NCBI RefSeq assembly: GCF_003993795.1
Contig: NZ_RWKV01000017.1
Coordinates: 124,001-188,000 of the forward strand
Reading direction: 5' to 3'
Length of the DNA: 64,000 nucleotides
Source of the DNA: Aquabacter cavernae
Lineage (GTDB): Bacteria; Pseudomonadota; Alphaproteobacteria; Rhizobiales; Xanthobacteraceae
Shown here: one piece after another, positions 33,695 through 45,100 of the stretch
How positions within the stretch are numbered: position 1 is the first letter of the stretch
Layout: each line of letters begins with the position of its first letter
Notes under the pieces: generated by a model
The model's input: the letters and a program-made list of their open reading frames with translations, nothing else
Told to the model about the DNA's origin: nothing
Database searches by the model: none
Position numbers and translations under genes: made by a program

Positions 33695-36600
33695 GTGCTG
33701 CGAGATTTCGATGCCCTGCCGTTTGCCGGCACCGTCCTGCGCGCACCCGCCGATGTCGGCAGCCTCGCCGCCAATGCGGCCCCGGTGCTGAGCGCAACAG
33801 GGCCGGTTTCCGGCCTCCTTTTCCAGGCTGCAGGCGCGGGCACGGGCACCGAGCTGTGGTTCACCGACGGCACGGCCGGCGGCACCAGGCTGGTCAAGGA
33901 CATCTATTCCGGCACATCGGGCTCAGGCGCGCAGCTTTTGACCGATCTCGGCAACGGAAAGGCGGTGTTCGCCGCCAATAACGGCGTCAACGGCAATGAA
34001 TTGTGGGTGACGGACGGGACGGCGGCGGGCACGGTCCTGGTCAAGGACATCCGGGCTGGTGCCAACAATTCCAGTCCCTCGGACTTTCAAGCCCTAGGCG
34101 ATGGACGGGCCATATTTTCCGCCTACGACACGACCAACGGCACCGAGCTATGGATCACGGACGGGACGGCGGCAGGGACAACTCTGCTCAAGGACATCAA
34201 TCCCGGAAGTGCCAGTTCCAGTCTCGGCGACATGACGTCCATCGGCGGCGGCAAGTTTGTGTTCTCTGCCCTCACCGGCGCAGCCGGACGTGAGCTATGG
34301 ATCACCGATGGGACGGCTGCGGGCACCGTGCTGCTCAAGAACATCGATCCCGGGACAGCGAACGGGTTTCGGTCCGGGTTCGCTGTCATTGGAGATGGAA
34401 AGTTCCTCTTCCGCGCCGATGACGGCACCACGGGCGATGAACTCTGGATATCCGACGGGACTGAGGCCGGAACGGTTCTCCTGAAGGATATCCTCCCAGG
34501 TGCTACGGGCTCCTCCCCCATTAACATCACGCCGATTGGCGGCGGAAAGGCGGTTTTTGCCGCCATCACCGACAATGGGAATGAGCTTTACATCACCGAT
34601 GGGACGGCAGCCGGCACCACCCTGGTCAGGGACATCTATTCAGGTGTCGGAAATTCAAACCCTTCCAACTTCACCGCTCTCGGCTACGGAAGGTTCGTGT
34701 TCCAGGCCAGCGACAGTGTGAGCGGCAGCGAGTTGTGGATCAGCGACGGGACCCTCGCGGGCACCAATGTGCTGAGGAACATCAATCCCGGAAGCGGGCA
34801 TTCCGTCCCGCAGAACATCACGCTCATCGGCGACGGGACGTTCATTTTCCAGGCCAATGGCGGCAGCAGCGGCGCCGAATTGTGGATCAGCGACGGGACC
34901 TTTGCGGGAACCGTTTTGCTCAAGGACATCAATCCCGGCAGTGGCAATTCCGCACCCGCGAATTTCCACGCCCTGGGCGACGGCAGGTTCGTCTTTACAG
35001 TCAATGACGGCACCAATGGTTCCGAATTGTGGGTCACCGACGGGACCGCCGCAGGCACCGTCCTGTTCCAGGACATCAATCCCGGTAGCACGGGATCATC
35101 GCCCACCGCCTTGACGCCCTTCACCTATGTCCCCACGCCGTCCGTCGCCGCCTTCACGGAGAATGGCGCGGGGGTGCTCATCGCCGCCACCGCCGGCCTC
35201 ACCGATGACGACAGCGCGGCCCTCTCCTCGCTCGTCGTCACCCTCTCCAGCGCCCCGGACGGGGCTGCCGAGACCCTGTCCATCGCGGGGTCGCTGCCGG
35301 CGGGCATCACCGTCGTCTATGATGCCGCCACCCACACCTTGACCCTGTCCGGCGCCGCCAGTGCCGCCGACTACCAGGCGGCTCTGCGGCTCGTGGCCTA
35401 TGCCAACAGCTCCGAAGACCCGGACACCGCCACGCGCAACCTGACCGTGGTGGCCACCGACGCCGATGGCGCCGCGAGTGCGCCCCTCTCCCTTCCGGTG
35501 ACGGTGACCGCCGTGAACGACGCGCCCGCCGGCGCGCCCACCACGCTCCTGCCGCGCGGAACCATGGACACCGCCTACACCATCGCGGCGTCCGACCTTC
35601 TCGCGGGCTTCAGCGATGCGGAGGGCGACACGCTCCAGGTGACCGGCCTCACCGCCTCCTCAGGCACCCTCGTCAACAATGGCGACGGCACCTGGACCCT
35701 GACGCCGGCCGCCGGCTTCACGGGCGCCATCACGCTCACCTACGGCGTTTCCGATGGCACCGCCATGCTCGGCGGGCAGTCGCTGGCCCTGACCTTCACC
35801 GAGGAAAACACCGCGCCCGTGGTGCGTCCCGCCGAGCCGCTCTCAGGGTTCCTGTTCCAGGCCAATGGCGGCGAGGGCGTGGAGCTCTGGTTCACCGACG
35901 GGACGACGGCCGGCACGGTTCAGCTCAAAAATATCGCTTCCGGCACCGCTGACTCCTTTCCCCGCGGCTTCACGGACCTCGGCGATGGGCGGTTCATCTT
36001 CACCGCCATGACCGCGTCGCAGGGCTACGAATTGTGGGTGACAGACGGTACGTCAGCGGGAACGGTGCTGTTCAAGGAGCTTTACTCCGGCGTCAATGAC
36101 GGCGTGTTCTCCAGCACCAGCTTCACGCCCGTGGGCGAGGGGAAGTTCGTCTTTGTCGGCAGAAGCGGGACTACTACCGGCCACGAGCTTTGGGTCACTG
36201 ATGGGACCTCGGCCGGAACCGTCCTGCTGAAAGACATCAATCTCGGCACCAATACGTCCAACCCGGCCAATTTCACGGCGCTCGGGGATGGCCGGGTCGT
36301 GTTCACGGCCACGAATGGCACTAACGGCATCGAAACGTGGATCACTGACGGGACCGCCGCCGGCACCCGCATGGTGAAAGACATCAATCCTGGTACCGCA
36401 AATGGTGTGACTACGACGCAGGTCTTCACGCCGATTGGCGACGGACGCTTCCTGTTCGGCGCCAATAATGGGACCCAGGGCATCGAGTTGTGGATCAGCG
36501 ACGGCACCGAGGCCGGGACTGTTCTCCTCAAGGACACCTATGTCGGATCCGGCAGTTCCGGCATTTCCGGCATCACGTCGCTGGAGAATGGCAAATACGT

Positions 36601-39073
36601 GTTCGTCTCGAACACCGGCGGCGATGCCGAGGTGTGGATCACCGACCTGACGACGGCGAACACCACCCTTGTCAAGAATATCAATATCACCGGCAGCAGC
36701 TCGCCCACGGGCCTCACATATCTCGGCAATGGCAAGGTTCTGTTCGCCGCCCAAGACGGCGTTACAAACGGCCCCAATACCACCGGCCGCGAATTGTGGA
36801 TCACCGACGGCACCGAAGCCGGAACGGTCCTGCTGAAGGACCTGTATGCCGGCACGGGCAGCTCTTCCCCCGACAATTTCACCGCGCTCGGCGACGGGCG
36901 ATTTGTCTTTATCGCCATCTCCGCCACGCAAGGCCGAGAGCTGTACGTCACAGATGGGACAGCTGACGGCACCTTTCTGGTCAAGGACATCACGCCCGGC
37001 GCAACCGGTTCCACCTTCGCGTCTTTTACCAGCCTCGGCGATGGGCGCGTGGTGTTCCGGGTCACGGACGGGACGCACGGCGCCGAATTGTGGGTGACGG
37101 ACGGCACCGAAGCGGGCACCGGCCTCCTTAAGGATATATTTCCAGGCTCCAACGGATCGAACCCGGCCAGCTTCGCGCCGGGCGTCTTCATCCCCACCGT
37201 TGTCCCCGCCGCCTTCACGGAGAATGGCGGGGCGGTGCTCATTGCCGCCAGCACGAGCATTACCGACGCCGAGAATTCGCCGCTCACCTCGCTGGTGGTG
37301 ACTCTCTCCAACGCCTCGGACGGTGCCGCCGAGGCCCTGTCCCTGGCGGGGGTCCTGCCCTCGGGCATCACCGCCAGCTATGACGCGGCCACCCACACCC
37401 TCACCCTGTCCGGCACGGCCAGCGCCGCCGCCTATCAGGCCGCGCTGCGCCTCGTGGCTTATGTCAACAGCTCGGAAGACCCCGACACGGCCGCACGCAT
37501 CCTGACCGTGGTGGCCACCGACGACGAAGGCGCCGCCAGCAGTCCCCTCTCCTTCACGGTGACCGTGAGCGCCGTGAACGACGCCCCCACCGGCGCGCCC
37601 ACCGCGACGCTGGCGCGCGGAACCGTGGACACCGCCTACGTCTTTTCCGCCGCCGACCTCCTGGCGGGCTTCAGCGATGCGGAGGGCGACACGCTCCAGG
37701 TGACCGGCCTCACCGCCTCCGGCGGCACGCTCGTCAACAATGGCGACGGCACCTGGACCCTGACCCCGGCCACCGGCTTCATGGGCACGCTCACCCTCAC
37801 CTATGCCGTCTCCGACGGCACCGCGACGCTTGCCGGACAGACACAGGCCGTCACCATCGCCGCGCCCAATGCCGCGCCCGTACTGGAGGGTGGGGCAAGC
37901 ATCCAGACAATCTTCTTCCGGGCGACCGACGCCACCAATGGCTCGGAAGTGTGGGTCACCGACGGAACGCCTGAAGGGACACGGCTTTTCAAAGATATCA
38001 ATCCGGGCAGTGGAGGTTCCGCGGCCACAGGTTTTACCGATATCGGCGGCGGCAAGTTTGTTTTTCGGGCGAACCACGCCGACACCGGCACCGAGGCGTG
38101 GATCAGCGATGGGACGCCTGAAGGAACCGTGCTTCTCAAGGACATCGCTCCGGGCATTGCCTCCTCCAGTGCCACGAACTTCACCCCCATCGGCAATGGC
38201 AGGTTCGTGTTTCAAGCCACGGACGGCGTCAGTGGCACCGAGCTGTGGATCAGCGACGGGACCACGCAGGGAACTGTGCTGCTGAAGGACATCGCGGCCG
38301 GCGCCTTGTCGTCCAGTCCCGGAAAAATCGTCAGTTTGGGAAACGGCACCTTCGTCTTCGTTGCCAGTAACGGCACCTCGGCCAATGGCAACGAACTGTG
38401 GGTCTCTGACGGAACCACCAGTGGAACCACGCTTCTCAAGGATATTGCTTCCGGCAGCGCATCCTCTAACCCGACCAGCCTTATCGCCATCGGCGGCGGC
38501 AGGGTCGTGTTTGCCGCGGACGACGGAGAGGTTGGAACGGAACTGTGGATCACGAACGGAACAGCGCAGGGAACGAGCCTTCTCAAGGAGATACGGCTGG
38601 GCTCCGGCGGCGGCAATCCCACCGGTCTCACGGATATCGGCGGTGGCAAGTTCGTCTTCCAAGCCAATGGCGGCTCGACCGGCCGTGAGCTATGGATCAG
38701 CGACGGAACCGATCAAGGGACTGTCCTCCTCAAGGACATCGCGCCGAACGCGGCCCATTCAGACCCGACAGCCATCGTGGCGCTGGGTGGGGGCAAATTC
38801 GCCTTCCAGGCCTCGGACGGACTGACCGGTGGCGAGTTGTGGATCAGCGACGGCACGGCACAGGGCACCCTTCTCCTCAAGGATATCTATCCCGGCATCA
38901 ACCCCTCCAGTGTCTCCGGCATCACGGATATCGGGGGTGGAAAGTTCGTGTTCCGGGCCAATGACGGGGTCCATGGTTCCGAGCTGTGGATCAGCGATGG
39001 CACGGAGCAGGGAACGGTCCTCCTGAAGGACATCGCACCGGGCACGGCAAGCTCGTCTCCCGGTCAGATATAA
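33695..39073 (+). CDS. giant ELWxTDGTxxGT-repeat protein, N-terminal part up to an in-frame TAA
   Basis: A 1,792-residue open frame. The GTG at 33695 is chosen for the GAGGAG seven bases upstream; an in-frame upstream start at 33671 adds eight residues. There is no Sec signal. Layout: nine ELWxTDGTxxGT units of ~46 residues, then a cadherin-like pair (TENGAGVLIAATAGLTDDDS... and LLAGFSDAEGDTLQVTGLTA); nine more units and a second such pair; then eight units. The frame stops at TAA 39071-39073 in the middle of what would be unit nine of the third block. The same reading frame continues intact to 45139. No secretion genes are adjacent; type I secretion is expected if the full protein is made. 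Confidence 0.75.
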   Translation: MLRDFDALPFAGTVLRAPADVGSLAANAAPVLSATGPVSGLLFQAAGAGTGTELWFTDGTAGGTRLVKDIYSGTSGSGAQLLTDLGNGKAVFAANNGVNGNELWVTDGTAAGTVLVKDIRAGANNSSPSDFQALGDGRAIFSAYDTTNGTELWITDGTAAGTTLLKDINPGSASSSLGDMTSIGGGKFVFSALTGAAGRELWITDGTAAGTVLLKNIDPGTANGFRSGFAVIGDGKFLFRADDGTTGDELWISDGTEAGTVLLKDILPGATGSSPINITPIGGGKAVFAAITDNGNELYITDGTAAGTTLVRDIYSGVGNSNPSNFTALGYGRFVFQASDSVSGSELWISDGTLAGTNVLRNINPGSGHSVPQNITLIGDGTFIFQANGGSSGAELWISDGTFAGTVLLKDINPGSGNSAPANFHALGDGRFVFTVNDGTNGSELWVTDGTAAGTVLFQDINPGSTGSSPTALTPFTYVPTPSVAAFTENGAGVLIAATAGLTDDDSAALSSLVVTLSSAPDGAAETLSIAGSLPAGITVVYDAATHTLTLSGAASAADYQAALRLVAYANSSEDPDTATRNLTVVATDADGAASAPLSLPVTVTAVNDAPAGAPTTLLPRGTMDTAYTIAASDLLAGFSDAEGDTLQVTGLTASSGTLVNNGDGTWTLTPAAGFTGAITLTYGVSDGTAMLGGQSLALTFTEENTAPVVRPAEPLSGFLFQANGGEGVELWFTDGTTAGTVQLKNIASGTADSFPRGFTDLGDGRFIFTAMTASQGYELWVTDGTSAGTVLFKELYSGVNDGVFSSTSFTPVGEGKFVFVGRSGTTTGHELWVTDGTSAGTVLLKDINLGTNTSNPANFTALGDGRVVFTATNGTNGIETWITDGTAAGTRMVKDINPGTANGVTTTQVFTPIGDGRFLFGANNGTQGIELWISDGTEAGTVLLKDTYVGSGSSGISGITSLENGKYVFVSNTGGDAEVWITDLTTANTTLVKNINITGSSSPTGLTYLGNGKVLFAAQDGVTNGPNTTGRELWITDGTEAGTVLLKDLYAGTGSSSPDNFTALGDGRFVFIAISATQGRELYVTDGTADGTFLVKDITPGATGSTFASFTSLGDGRVVFRVTDGTHGAELWVTDGTEAGTGLLKDIFPGSNGSNPASFAPGVFIPTVVPAAFTENGGAVLIAASTSITDAENSPLTSLVVTLSNASDGAAEALSLAGVLPSGITASYDAATHTLTLSGTASAAAYQAALRLVAYVNSSEDPDTAARILTVVATDDEGAASSPLSFTVTVSAVNDAPTGAPTATLARGTVDTAYVFSAADLLAGFSDAEGDTLQVTGLTASGGTLVNNGDGTWTLTPATGFMGTLTLTYAVSDGTATLAGQTQAVTIAAPNAAPVLEGGASIQTIFFRATDATNGSEVWVTDGTPEGTRLFKDINPGSGGSAATGFTDIGGGKFVFRANHADTGTEAWISDGTPEGTVLLKDIAPGIASSSATNFTPIGNGRFVFQATDGVSGTELWISDGTTQGTVLLKDIAAGALSSSPGKIVSLGNGTFVFVASNGTSANGNELWVSDGTTSGTTLLKDIASGSASSNPTSLIAIGGGRVVFAADDGEVGTELWITNGTAQGTSLLKEIRLGSGGGNPTGLTDIGGGKFVFQANGGSTGRELWISDGTDQGTVLLKDIAPNAAHSDPTAIVALGGGKFAFQASDGLTGGELWISDGTAQGTLLLKDIYPGINPSSVSGITDIGGGKFVFRANDGVHGSELWISDGTEQGTVLLKDIAPGTASSSPGQI

Positions 39074-39130
39074 CCCCTCGGCGGGGGACGTTTCCTGTTC
39101 GGTGCGGATGACGGGACCAATGGCTCTGAA

Positions 39131-42100
39131 GTGTGGATCAGCGACGGGACCAGCCAGGGAACCGTTCTGCTGAAGGACATCAATTCCGGCAACGGAAGTT
39201 CGGACATTCAGGGCGTGCTTGTTCGCACGACCTCCGTCGCGCCGGCCGTGAGCTTCACGGAGAATGCGGGCGCCGTGTTCATCGCCCCCATCGCGACGCT
39301 CACGGACGACAGCGGGACGCTCGCCTCGCTCACCGTCACCATCGCGAGCGCTCCCAACGGCGCCGCCGAGACGCTGTCCATCGCCGGAACCCTGCCGGCG
39401 GGCATCACCGCCAGCTATAATCCCACGACCCATACCCTGACCCTGTCGGGCGACGCGAGCGCCGCCGACTATCAGGCGGCGCTGCGCCTCGTGGCCTATG
39501 CCAACAGCTCCGACAGCCCCAACACCGATCCGCGCACCATCTCCGTGGTGGTGACCGACGCCGACGGCGCCGCGAGCACCCCCGTCTCCCTCACGGTGAG
39601 CGTTGCCAATGTGAATGACGCGCCCACCGGCGCGGTGAGCCTGACCGGCACGCTGCGGGAGAATTTTGTCCTCACCGCCGGCCACACGGTGACTGACGCG
39701 GACGGCATGCCGTCATCCCCCACCTATCAGTGGCAGCGGCTCGACGGCAGCACCTGGACGGACATCAGCGGCGCCACCGCCGCCACCTACACCCTCACCG
39801 ACGACGATGTGGGCCATCGGGTGCGGGCCGTGCTGCGCTACACGGACGGCCAGGGTACGGCCGAGACGATCATCAGCGCCTCCACCAGCGCCGTCGCCGC
39901 CGCCAATTCCACGCCCGCCGGCACGGTGAGCATCACCGGCACGGCAGAGGAAGACAGCGTCCTCACCGCCGCCAGCACGGTGGCGGATGCGGACGGCATG
40001 CCCACGGCCGCGACCTATCAATGGCAGCGGCTGGACGGCAGCACCTGGGTGAACATCTCCGGCGCCACCGCCGCCACCTACACGCTCTCCCAGACCGATG
40101 TGGGCCATCAGGTGCGGGCCGTGCTCAGCTTCACGGACGGCCAGGGCACGGCCGAGACGGTCACCAGTGCCGCCACGACTGCCATCGCGAACGTGAACGA
40201 CGCGCCCACGGGTACGGTGACCGTCAGCGGCACGACGACCCAGGGCGCGGTCCTCGCCGCCACCAACACGGTGGCGGACGCGGACGGCATGCCCACGGCC
40301 ACCGCCTATCAGTGGCAGCGGCTGGACGGCAGCACCTGGGTGGACATTTCCGGCGCCACCGGCGCCACTTACAGCCTCACCCAGGCGGATGTGGGTCATC
40401 TGGTCCGCGCCCAATTGCGCTACACCGACAGCCAGAGCACGGCCGAGGCGGTCACCAGCGCGGCCACCAGCGCCATCGCGAACGTCAATGACGTGCCCAC
40501 CGGCACGCCCGTGGCGACGCCGCTCGCGGGCATGGAGGACACGGCCCTCACCCTCACGGCCGCCGACCTGCTCACGGGCTTCAGCGACGCGGACGGCGAC
40601 ACCCTCTCCATCACGGGCCTCACCACCAGCGCGGGCACGCTGACGGACAATGGCAACGGCACCTGGACGCTGACGCCGGCCGCCAATTTCTCCGGCACCG
40701 TCACGCTCACCTACAGTGTCGCGGACGGACAGGGCGGCACCCTTGCCGGGCAGACCCGCGCGGTGGCCTTCGCCGCCGTCAACGACGCGCCCACCGGCAC
40801 GCCCGTCGCCGCGCCGCTCTCGGGCACGGAGGACACGGCCCTCACCCTCACGGCCGCCGACCTGCTCACGGGCTTCAGCGACGCGGACGGCGACACGCTT
40901 TCCGTGACCGGCCTCACCGCCTCCGGCGGGACGCTCGTCGCCAATTCGGGCGGCACCTGGACCCTCACCCCCGCCGCCAATTTCTTCGGGACGGTCACGC
41001 TCACCTACACCGTCTCGGACGGACAGGGCGGCACCCTCGCCGGGCAGACCCGCACGGTCACCTTCGCGCCCGTCAACGACGCCCCCACCGGCCTTCTCAC
41101 GGTGACGGGCACGACGGCGCAAGGCGCGGTTCTCACGGTCAGCGACCTGGTGGATGATACGGACGGGCGCTCCGCCGCCAGCACCTATCAATGGCAGCGG
41201 CTCGATGGCGCCACATGGGTGGATATCGGCGACGCCACCGGCACCACCTACACCCTCACCCAGGCCGATGTGGGCCATCAGGTCCGCGTGCACCTGCGCT
41301 ACACGGACGCTCAAGGTGCGGCCGAGACCGTCGCCGGCACGGCGACTTCAGCCATCGCGAACGTGAATGATGGGCCCATCGGCACGCCCGTGGCGGCGCC
41401 GCTCTCCGGCACGGAGGACACGGCCTTCACCCTCACGGCCGCCGACCTGCTCACGGGCTTCAGCGACGCGGACGGCGACACGCTTTCCGTGACCGGCCTC
41501 ACCGCCTCCGGCGGAACGCTTGTCGCCAATTCGAACGGCACCTGGACCTTAACTCCCACCCCCAATTTCTTCGGGACGGTCACGCTCACCTATAGCGTCG
41601 CGGACGGACAGGGCGGCACCCTCGCCGGGCAGACCCGCACGGTCACCTTCGCGCCCGTCAACGATGCCCCCACCGGCACGGTCACGGTGGGCGGGACGGC
41701 GGAGCAGGGAGCGGTGCTCACCGCCGCGAACACGGTGGCTGACGCGGATGGTCTGCCGGCCTCGCCCGCCTATCAGTGGCAGCGCTTCGACGGGACCAGT
41801 TGGGTGGATATCGGCGGTGCCACAGGCACCACCTACGCCCTCACCCAGGCCGATGTCGGCCATGAGGTCCGCGTCCAACTGCGCTACACCGACGCCCAGG
41901 GTGCGGCCGAGGTGGTGACCAGCACAGGCACCGCTCCGATCGCCAACGTGAATGACGCGCCCACCGGAACACTGAGCGTGACCGGCACGGCGCGCGAAGG
42001 GGCGATGCTGACCGCCGCCAGCACGGTGGCGGATGCGGATGGTCTTCCGGCCTCGCTCACCTATCAATGGCAGCGCTTCGACGGGACTGCGTGGGTGGAT

Positions 42101-45100
42101 ATCGGCGGCGCCACAGGCACCACCTACACCCTCGTCCAGGCCGATGTGGGCCACGAGGTCCGTGCGCAGCTCAGCTATATGGACAACCAGGGCACCGCCG
42201 AGGTGGTGACCGGCACCTCCAGCGCCGTGGTCGCCCCCCTGAACACCGCACCCACCGGCACGGTCAGCGTGGCCGGGACGGCGGAGCAGGGCGCGGTGCT
42301 CACCGCCAGCGACACGGTGGCGGATGCGGACGGCCTTCCGGCGTCCCTCACCTATCAGTGGCAGCGGCTCGACGGGGCCACATGGGTGGATATTGGCGGC
42401 GCCACCGGCACCACCTACACCCTCACCCAGGACGATGTGGGCCATGAGGTCCGCGCGCAACTGCGCTACACCGACAACCTGGGCGCGGCCGAGGTAGTGA
42501 CCAGCGCCGCCACGAGCGCCATCGCCAATGTGAATGATGCGCCCACCGGCGCCGTGACCGTGACGGGTACGGCGGAGGAAGGCGCTGTGCTGACCGCCGC
42601 AAGCACGGTGGCGGACGCGGACGGCCTCTCGGCCGCGCCCACCTATCAGTGGCAGCGGCTGGACGGCGGGGCCTGGGTGGACATTTCCGGCGCCACGGGC
42701 GCGACCTACGCCCTCACCCAAAGCGACGTGGGCCACGAGGTCCGCGCCCAGCTGCGCTATACGGACGATTTGGGGAGCGTGGAGAGCGTCTCCAGCGCGA
42801 CCACGGGCGCCATCGCGAACGTCAATGATCTTCCCACCGGCACGGTCAGCGTAGCCGGCGTGGCGGAACAGGGCGCGGTGCTGACCGCCACCAGCACGGT
42901 TGCGGACGCGGACGGGCTTCCCGCTTCGCCCGCCTATCAGTGGCAGCGGCTGGACGGTGGGACCTGGGTGGACATTACCGGTGCCACCGGCACGACCTAC
43001 ACGCTCACCCAGGCGGAGGTCGGCCATCAGGTCCGCGCGGAGCTGCGCTACACCGATGGCCAGGGCACCGCCGAGACGGTCACCAGTTCCGCCATCAGCC
43101 CCGTGTCGAACGTCAATGACGCGCCCACCGGCGGTGTAGCCGTGACCGGAACCGCCGTTCGAGACGGGGTGCTGACCCTCGCCAACACCATCACGGACGC
43201 GGACGGCCTGACCGGTTCGTTCGCCTATCAGTGGCAGCGCTTCGACGGCGTCGCCTGGGTGGATATCGGCGGCGCCACGGGCGCGACCTACGCCCTCACC
43301 CAGGCCGATGTGGGCCACCAAGTGCGGGCGCAGATCAGCTACACCGATGGCCTCGGCACGGCGGAGACGGTGACCAGCGCCGCCACCGCGTCCGTTGCCC
43401 ACCTGAACACCGCGCCCACCGGCACGGTGAGCGTGACCGGCGCCGCCACGGCCGGCGCGCTCCTGACCGCCACGAATACGGTGGCGGATGAAGACGGCCT
43501 GCCCTCTTCGCCCGTCTATCAATGGCAGCGACAGGTCGGCGGCACCTGGGTGGATATCGCCGGGGCCATCGGGGCCACCTACAGCCTCACCCAGGCGGAT
43601 ATCGGCCATCAGGTCCGCGCCGCCCTGCGCTACACCGACGCCATGGGGGCGGCCGAGGCCGTCGCCAGCGCGCCGACCGGCGCGGTGGCCCCGCTACCGG
43701 GCCCCAATGGGATGCCCGCGGCACAGAGCGACAGCTTCGCGTTCGCGGCCGGAGAGGCCGTCACCATCGACGTCCTCGCCAATGACAGCGACCCGGAGGG
43801 CGACACCCTGCGGATCACCGCCATTGACGGCCATGCCATCACCGCAGGCAGCGCCGTGGCGGTCGATGGCGGCGCGGTGGCGCTCGCGACAGACGGCACG
43901 CTGCGCTTCACCCCCGGCGCGGGGACGACCGGCTCCGTCACTTTCAGCTACACGGTGGCCGACCCGGCGGGCGGAACCGCCACCGCCATGGTCACCAGTT
44001 CCGCCGTCCTCGCCGACCTGCTTCCCCGGTTCGAGGAAGCGCTGGGAAATATCGGCCTCACGGTGAGTGAACCGGGCGTGCTGCTGCCCGTCCTCTCGGT
44101 GATCTTCCCCGGGGTCCTGGGGGGCGCCGGTGGCGCGTCAGGACCCGGCGGCTATGTCCTCCCGGCCGGTTTCGACTTCGACCCGGACAGCCTCTCCGGC
44201 GATACGGGCGGCCTGCTGAACGCCATGCTCATGATCGCCCAGGGGCTGAATGCGGATGCCCCCGCCTTCATGACCGCGGACGGGTCCGGCGGCTGGACCA
44301 GCGCGACGCTCCAGAGCCTCGCCATCCAGTCCCTCTCCGGGGCGGATCCCGACATCACGGTGGGGACGGGAGACGAGGCAACCGGCTTCTCCGGCGGCAT
44401 GACGCAGGATCTCGCCTGGACGCGGGCCTTCGCGCAGATGGTGCTGCGGCCGGACTTCGATCCCGCCAGCGTCATCGCCTATGACCGCAACGCACAGGCT
44501 GCGGCGCACCAGAGCGATGTGGGCGCGGGCGCCCGGCTGGACGTGAAGATCGACGGCACGCAGGCCCTCTCGCCCCATGCCGATCTCTCCAGCCCGTTCG
44601 GCCTCGCGGACTTCCTCACCGAGGACGGCGGCAGCGCCGTGGGCGTCGCGCGGCTCGTCACCACCGCCCACACGCTGGGCGGGGCCGATGACCAGCAGGC
44701 CATCATCCGCATGCGCCAGAACGGCATGCAGGACGTGGAGGTGATGTTCTACGCGGTGGACGACTATACCGGCATGGTGGACGGGCTGCGGCCGGGAGAT
44801 GCGGGCTATGATGCGGCCAGCCGCTCCCATGCCTACCAGACCGATAGCGGGGCCGTCTGGATCGCCGGGGCGGGCTACGGCCAGTATGGCGAGGCGCGCC
44901 TCTCCGGTGTGGATGACGGCGACCTGATCGCCATGCGCCTCAGCGCGGGCGGGCATGATTTCTACATGTTTGCCACTGCCAACGAGACGGTGAACGGCGA
45001 GAGCGTCAACCATGTGTGGAATTACGGCCTGAACACCTGGGGCTGGGAAGACCTCCATGGCGGCGGCGACCGCGACTTCAACGACCTCGTGGTGCAGATG

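Noticed and set aside
36053-38662. 869-codon minus-strand frame opposite the giant repeat protein
   Set aside because: It follows the periodicity of the plus-strand ELW repeats and is antisense to them; no start signal or domain.
39600-43700. CRISPR or non-coding repeats in the GC-rich repeat region
   Set aside because: The ~290-bp periodicity is coding and encodes Ig-like domains in one continuous frame.
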